DNA of 10,356 bases from an uncultured Prevotella sp. (lineage in GTDB: Bacteria; Bacteroidota; Bacteroidia; Bacteroidales; Bacteroidaceae). The notes beneath the pieces are model-generated. The model worked only from the letters and a program-made list of their open reading frames with translations, was not told the origin of the DNA and did not search any database. Both the position numbers and the translations under genes were made by a program. The DNA lies in the NCBI GenBank assembly GCA_937895845.1, contig CALBLK010000010.1, positions 1 through 10,356 on the forward strand, given 5' to 3'. Every line of letters begins with the position of its first letter. Position 1 is the stretch's first letter. Of the stretch, positions 7,563 to 10,356 are shown in pieces.

Positions 7563-7593
7563 TAGGTATGTATATTTGTATATGTAGGTATGT
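7563..7593. repeat. 9-bp direct repeat at 22-bp spacing
   Basis: TAGGTATGT occurs at 7563-7571 and again at 7585-7593, 22 bp start to start, with ATATTTGTATATG between the copies. The spacing is about two helical turns, and the pair lies roughly 20-50 bp upstream of the probable engB -7 box. That is a place where an activator could bind. It could equally be chance in AT-rich intergenic DNA. Confidence 0.35.
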
Positions 7594-7650
7594 GAGCAGA
7601 AAATGAGTTAGACAGGCAGAGAGTGAGCAAAGTAATAGTATCTATTTATC

Positions 7651-7664
7651 ATAATGCACATTAT
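7651..7664. repeat. Short AT-rich palindrome
   Basis: ATAATG (7651-7656) and CATTAT (7659-7664) form inverted 6-bp arms around a 2-bp centre (CA). This could be an operator half-site pair, but the loop is too short for an RNA hairpin and no run of T follows. No regulator gene is nearby. Confidence 0.3.
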
Positions 7665-7703
7665 TATCTAAATGGGCTATTAGTTGTTTTGCTTTACCAT
7701 ATA

Positions 7704-7797
7704 ATTACAGAAAGCCGTTTAAACACATGCCCGTATAAATGCATAGAGGTATTACAGAAAGCCGTTTAAACACATGCCCGTATAAATGCATAGAGGT
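7704..7797. repeat. Perfect 47-bp tandem duplication, two copies
   Basis: Copy 1 (7704-7750) and copy 2 (7751-7797) are identical over 47 bp, beginning ATTACAGAAAGCCG and ending AATGCATAGAGGT, with no bases between them. Copy 2 holds the last nine codons and the TAA stop of the PAP2 gene. Copy 1 lies downstream in PAP2 transcription and is untranslated. Each copy carries the 8-bp palindrome GTTTAAAC (7717-7724 and 7764-7771), inside which the PAP2 stop codon falls. The match ends just past the second copy, where only one further base would continue a third. Confidence 0.97.
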
Positions 7798-8452
7798 AAA
7801 TCAAGCATAACACAGTGTTGACAATTTCAATGTCTGCATGTCGGTAGCCTGTGCGTGTGTACTGCGAGGAAACAAACTTGTTATTGTGTCCTATGAGTTT
7901 TTGCAGACGTAAATATCCAAGCCAAATCAACCATGCTATGAAGCCGCCCCAAAAAAGTCCAGCCATAATATCACCAGGATAATGTACGCCTAAATATATA
8001 CGTGTAAAACAGTTGACAAGTGACCAACATATCATCATGATGGTAAATGAGCCTTTGCGAACAACAAGACTGAAAAAAACTGCCAGACTGAAAGTGTTAG
8101 CCGCATGTGCGGAGAAAAAACCATATTTTCCTCCTCGGTAACCGTTGACTACATCAACAAGAATGCCTATTGATGGGTCGTGTGTAGGTCTATACCGAGC
8201 TACAAAGGGCTTTACCAGCATGTCGTCAACCGTGCCAGCCAGCAATATACAGACTACAGCACAGCTGACCACAAGGAAAAGTCGGCAAGCATTCTCGTTG
8301 TTTTTCAACACCAACCAAAACAATGCTACATACAAGGGAATCCAGGTGGTTGAAGTCGTCAGAATATGCACTAGTTGGTCGGCATAAAGTGAGTGGCTAC
8401 CATTGATGAGCAGCAGCAGTTGATGGTCGAAATTGATGAGTGAGTCAAACAT
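7766..8452 (-). CDS. PAP2-family membrane phosphatase
   Basis: The product is 228 residues with several membrane helices and the three phosphatase motifs of the PAP2 superfamily. Motif 1 is K81-x6-R88-P89 (KPFVARYRP), motif 2 is SAH at 114-116 with His116 as the probable general acid, and motif 3 is R151-x5-H157 with P159 and D161 (TRIYLGVHYPGDIMAG). Members remove phosphate from lipid phosphates or pyrophosphates: undecaprenyl pyrophosphate recycling, lipid A dephosphorylation (LpxF-like) or phosphatidylglycerophosphate are all possible, and the sequence does not decide. A last hydrophobic segment (210-228) runs to the C terminus, its end encoded inside the 47-bp duplication. It lies 51 bp after the BatD-BatE gene on the same strand; TGAGG sits directly before the ATG. 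By hand count its DNA is AT-richer than the central operon (24 of 60 G+C at 8041-8100 against 35 of 60 at 5101-5160). Confidence 0.9.
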   Translation of the reverse strand: MFDSLINFDHQLLLLINGSHSLYADQLVHILTTSTTWIPLYVALFWLVLKNNENACRLFLVVSCAVVCILLAGTVDDMLVKPFVARYRPTHDPSIGILVDVVNGYRGGKYGFFSAHAANTFSLAVFFSLVVRKGSFTIMMICWSLVNCFTRIYLGVHYPGDIMAGLFWGGFIAWLIWLGYLRLQKLIGHNNKFVSSQYTRTGYRHADIEIVNTVLCLIYLYAFIRACV

Positions 8453-8503
8453 ACCTCAATATTACTTAAAATGTCATCATTGCATCATTTACATTAAACT
8501 ATG

Positions 8504-10356
8504 TCACAGCCGCTCAACCTGTGATGCTTCTATCCATCCCTCTTTACCATCTGCCACACGCACTGATTTCCATCCGTGCATAGAGTCATCGGTAATCTCT
8601 ACCCTTGTTCCCTCATGAAGGACAAACAGTTCTGTTCCACTCATTGATGGTGTGCTTCTGACTGTCACCGCAGGAGCTATCACCACGGCACCCGAACGGA
8701 TTGAGAGCTGGCGGTACTGGTGATATGCAAAAATGTTGGCGATGCAGAAGACGAAGATAGCCAGAAGACCACCAAAGAACCCCGTCTTGCGTAACCATAT
8801 TTGCGGACAGAAAATCCAACAAAGTGTCAAGACAAGTGTGACTGCCAATGAGAACAGTGCAATATATGCCCACCCATTAACACTACTCAGGCTCATAAGT
8901 GACTTGTACCAGGTGATAAAAAACATTTCAGACTGTGGCGTTATTTTGTCAACTGTTTTCTCACGTGCCATTTGCAGGTTGAAACGAATGTCACGGTTAC
9001 TTGGAGAGAGCAGCAATGCACGTTCGTATGCAATGATAGACTTTGTTATACTGTCAGTACGATAGTAGGCATTGCCTAGGTTGTACAGCACGTCTGCGTT
9101 GGTGCCTTGTTTCAGTATGGCCTTGTAAAGAGGTATAGCTTTCTGGTAGTGTTGGTCATTGTATGCCTTGTCTGCTTGTTGCTTCAATGCGTCCACGTTG
9201 GTCGCACGCGCCGCATAGACAGGGGCAAGTGTCCCTGTAAGTGTGACAAGGCAAGCGACTACCATACGTGACAACTTGAGATGTGAGCCGTGAGACGTTT
9301 TTTTCATCATTTCCTCGATACCTGTTATTGCTGCGACGGCGGCCTCATAAGTTTTGTTCATGTTTCCAGTCTCATCGCCTGGTGCATAGCGTTCAAACTC
9401 ACACTCGTCAAGTGCACTGATGAATAGCTGCACTGTTGAATGGTCTACCTCTCGCTTTGACAATCGTGAGGAGATATTGTCACGTGTGAGTTGTTCAACG
9501 GGAATATTAAGTTTGTCTCCAACATATCCCCATAGAGCTTTCAGTATTTCGTCATAGAATTCGTCACTCTTTCCCTTTTGCATGAGTTGGCCAGCCTGCT
9601 TGAGTCTGCGTATTGCCACCCTATTTGCCCTTTTTCCACGCATAAGACTTTCATTTGTTTTGATAGACAGGCGTTGGCGGAGAATTGCAAACATAATGGA
9701 AAATACGGCTATCAATGCTATGATAAGTGCAAAATAGGCAAACGAACCAAAAAACGACTGTCCAGTTGTGTCTAAGTTCACACTGTTCATATGGATGTGG
9801 CGGATGTCTTGATTGAGCAGCACTACGTCCTCTTGATTGCTGCCACCTGTTGCGTTTTCGCCACGCCCTTTGGAAACTTGAAGCGTAAAGGCTTTTGTTG
9901 CCGCCGTTTGGTAGCACCTTGCCTTAGTGTCATAATAAGTGAAGCGGACAGGAGGAATTTGAAATGTACCCTGATGACGTGGCACAATTAGATAGTCGTA
10001 AATCATACTGCCATCAACACCATTGGAGGTTAGATGTGTCTTATCGGTAATCTTGGCATCATAGCGGTCAAAGTCTTTTGGAACAGTGACGACAGGCTCT
10101 TTGATGAGCTTGAGGTTGCCAACACCGCTCACTATGACGCGCAAGCGGACAGGGTCTCCTGCCGCAACTATGTCCTTGTCTAACTGGGCTGAAAGGTTGA
10201 ATACGCCTACTCCAAGTGAGAAGTCTGAAGGCTTGGGTGGAAGCGGGGATACTTGGATGGTCAATCCGGGAGCTTTGATTTTCTTTTTGACTTCCACATA
10301 ACCCGAGCCACCGTTAAAAAAAGCTTCAAAGGGGTCAATATTGCGGTTCTGCTGCA
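8504..10356 (-). CDS. BatD-BatE fusion protein, 5' end beyond window
   Basis: The frame is open from the right edge to the TGA at 8504, giving 616 visible residues; the true start lies outside. A GTG at 10297 is internal, because BatD-like sequence (NIDPFEAFFNGGSGYVEVKK) continues through it. Numbering from the first full visible codon, BatD supplies beta-rich periplasmic domains up to about 200, a membrane helix (203-224) and a cytoplasmic helical part (about 225-349). BatE then follows without a stop: MMKKTSHG (349-356), a signal-peptide-like hydrophobic segment ending PVYA (about 360-381), TPR-like helices (382-464, with YNLGNAYY and AYERALLLSP), two membrane helices (493-515, 526-544) and a bacterial SH3 domain (557-614, ending GWIEASQVERL). 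Bat proteins are linked to aerotolerance and envelope stress; separate batD and batE genes are the arrangement I know from Bacteroides. The PAP2 gene follows 51 bp downstream. Confidence 0.9.
   Translation of the reverse strand, partial: QQNRNIDPFEAFFNGGSGYVEVKKKIKAPGLTIQVSPLPPKPSDFSLGVGVFNLSAQLDKDIVAAGDPVRLRVIVSGVGNLKLIKEPVVTVPKDFDRYDAKITDKTHLTSNGVDGSMIYDYLIVPRHQGTFQIPPVRFTYYDTKARCYQTAATKAFTLQVSKGRGENATGGSNQEDVVLLNQDIRHIHMNSVNLDTTGQSFFGSFAYFALIIALIAVFSIMFAILRQRLSIKTNESLMRGKRANRVAIRRLKQAGQLMQKGKSDEFYDEILKALWGYVGDKLNIPVEQLTRDNISSRLSKREVDHSTVQLFISALDECEFERYAPGDETGNMNKTYEAAVAAITGIEEMMKKTSHGSHLKLSRMVVACLVTLTGTLAPVYAARATNVDALKQQADKAYNDQHYQKAIPLYKAILKQGTNADVLYNLGNAYYRTDSITKSIIAYERALLLSPSNRDIRFNLQMAREKTVDKITPQSEMFFITWYKSLMSLSSVNGWAYIALFSLAVTLVLTLCWIFCPQIWLRKTGFFGGLLAIFVFCIANIFAYHQYRQLSIRSGAVVIAPAVTVRSTPSMSGTELFVLHEGTRVEITDDSMHGWKSVRVADGKEGWIEASQVERL
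9305..9310 (-). other. Possible internal BatE translation start
   Basis: At the BatD/BatE boundary two Met codons in a row (ATG 9310 and ATG 9307) follow GAGGAA, a reasonable ribosome binding sequence. They are followed by MKKTSHG and a signal-peptide-like stretch ending APVYA. Starting at 9307 would give a 267-residue protein, a normal BatE size. The next frame over reads TGA TGA at the same place. BatE might therefore still be made separately as well as in the fusion. Confidence 0.4.

Noticed and set aside
7571..7578. TATATTTG, a -7 consensus match on the plus strand
   Set aside because: There is no plus-strand gene downstream. It sits in AT-rich DNA between the two direct-repeat copies, where such matches are expected by chance.
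1..10356. Search for a defence system, mobile element, CRISPR array or biosynthetic cluster
   Set aside because: All sizeable genes fit housekeeping or envelope families or are small unassigned members of their operons. No transposase, integrase, nuclease-toxin or repeat array is visible.

Overview
The window looks like a chromosomal segment from a Bacteroidales member of the Bacteroidota, most likely a Prevotella-type organism. The clues are a Wzi-family capsule assembly protein of the Bacteroides/Prevotella type, Bat aerotolerance genes, weak Shine-Dalgarno sequences, and a TAnnTTTG-type -7 box (TAAATTTG) upstream of engB. The genus is inferred from family knowledge; no search was possible. 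The content is mostly housekeeping and cell-envelope genes. I found no phage, insertion sequence, CRISPR array, tRNA, rRNA or recognisable defence system.

Layout. Left, plus strand: a Wzi-like outer-membrane beta-barrel gene (100-1653), followed 16 bp later by a small putative lipoprotein gene (1670-2131). A 70-bp convergent gap follows. Centre, minus strand, read right to left: engB (7473-6859), a Uup-type ABC-F ATPase (6827-5031), recR (5034-4420), a four-helix membrane protein (4377-3952), a family 2 glycosyltransferase (3955-2753) and a GNAT acetyltransferase (2756-2202). Three of the five junctions are 4-bp ATGA overlaps and the other two are 31 and 42 bp, so this reads as one six-gene operon. 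Right, minus strand: a PAP2-family phosphatase (8452-7766) lies 51 bp downstream of a BatD-BatE fusion gene that runs off the right edge (8504 to beyond 10356).

The central operon links ribosome assembly (EngB), translation or DNA-structure maintenance (ABC-F/Uup), recombinational repair (RecR) and probable surface-glycan synthesis (GT2 with its membrane neighbour). The left pair and the PAP2 gene also concern the envelope, whereas BatD/BatE belong to the aerotolerance (Bat) complex.

The largest gene-free stretch is 7474-7765 (292 bp). It holds a probable engB promoter, a 9-bp direct repeat, a short AT-rich palindrome, and a perfect 47-bp tandem duplication whose second copy includes the end and stop codon of the PAP2 gene. 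The points most worth checking are that duplication, the BatD-BatE fusion with its relic-like junction, and the Uup-RecR coupling. I see no convincing previously undescribed system.
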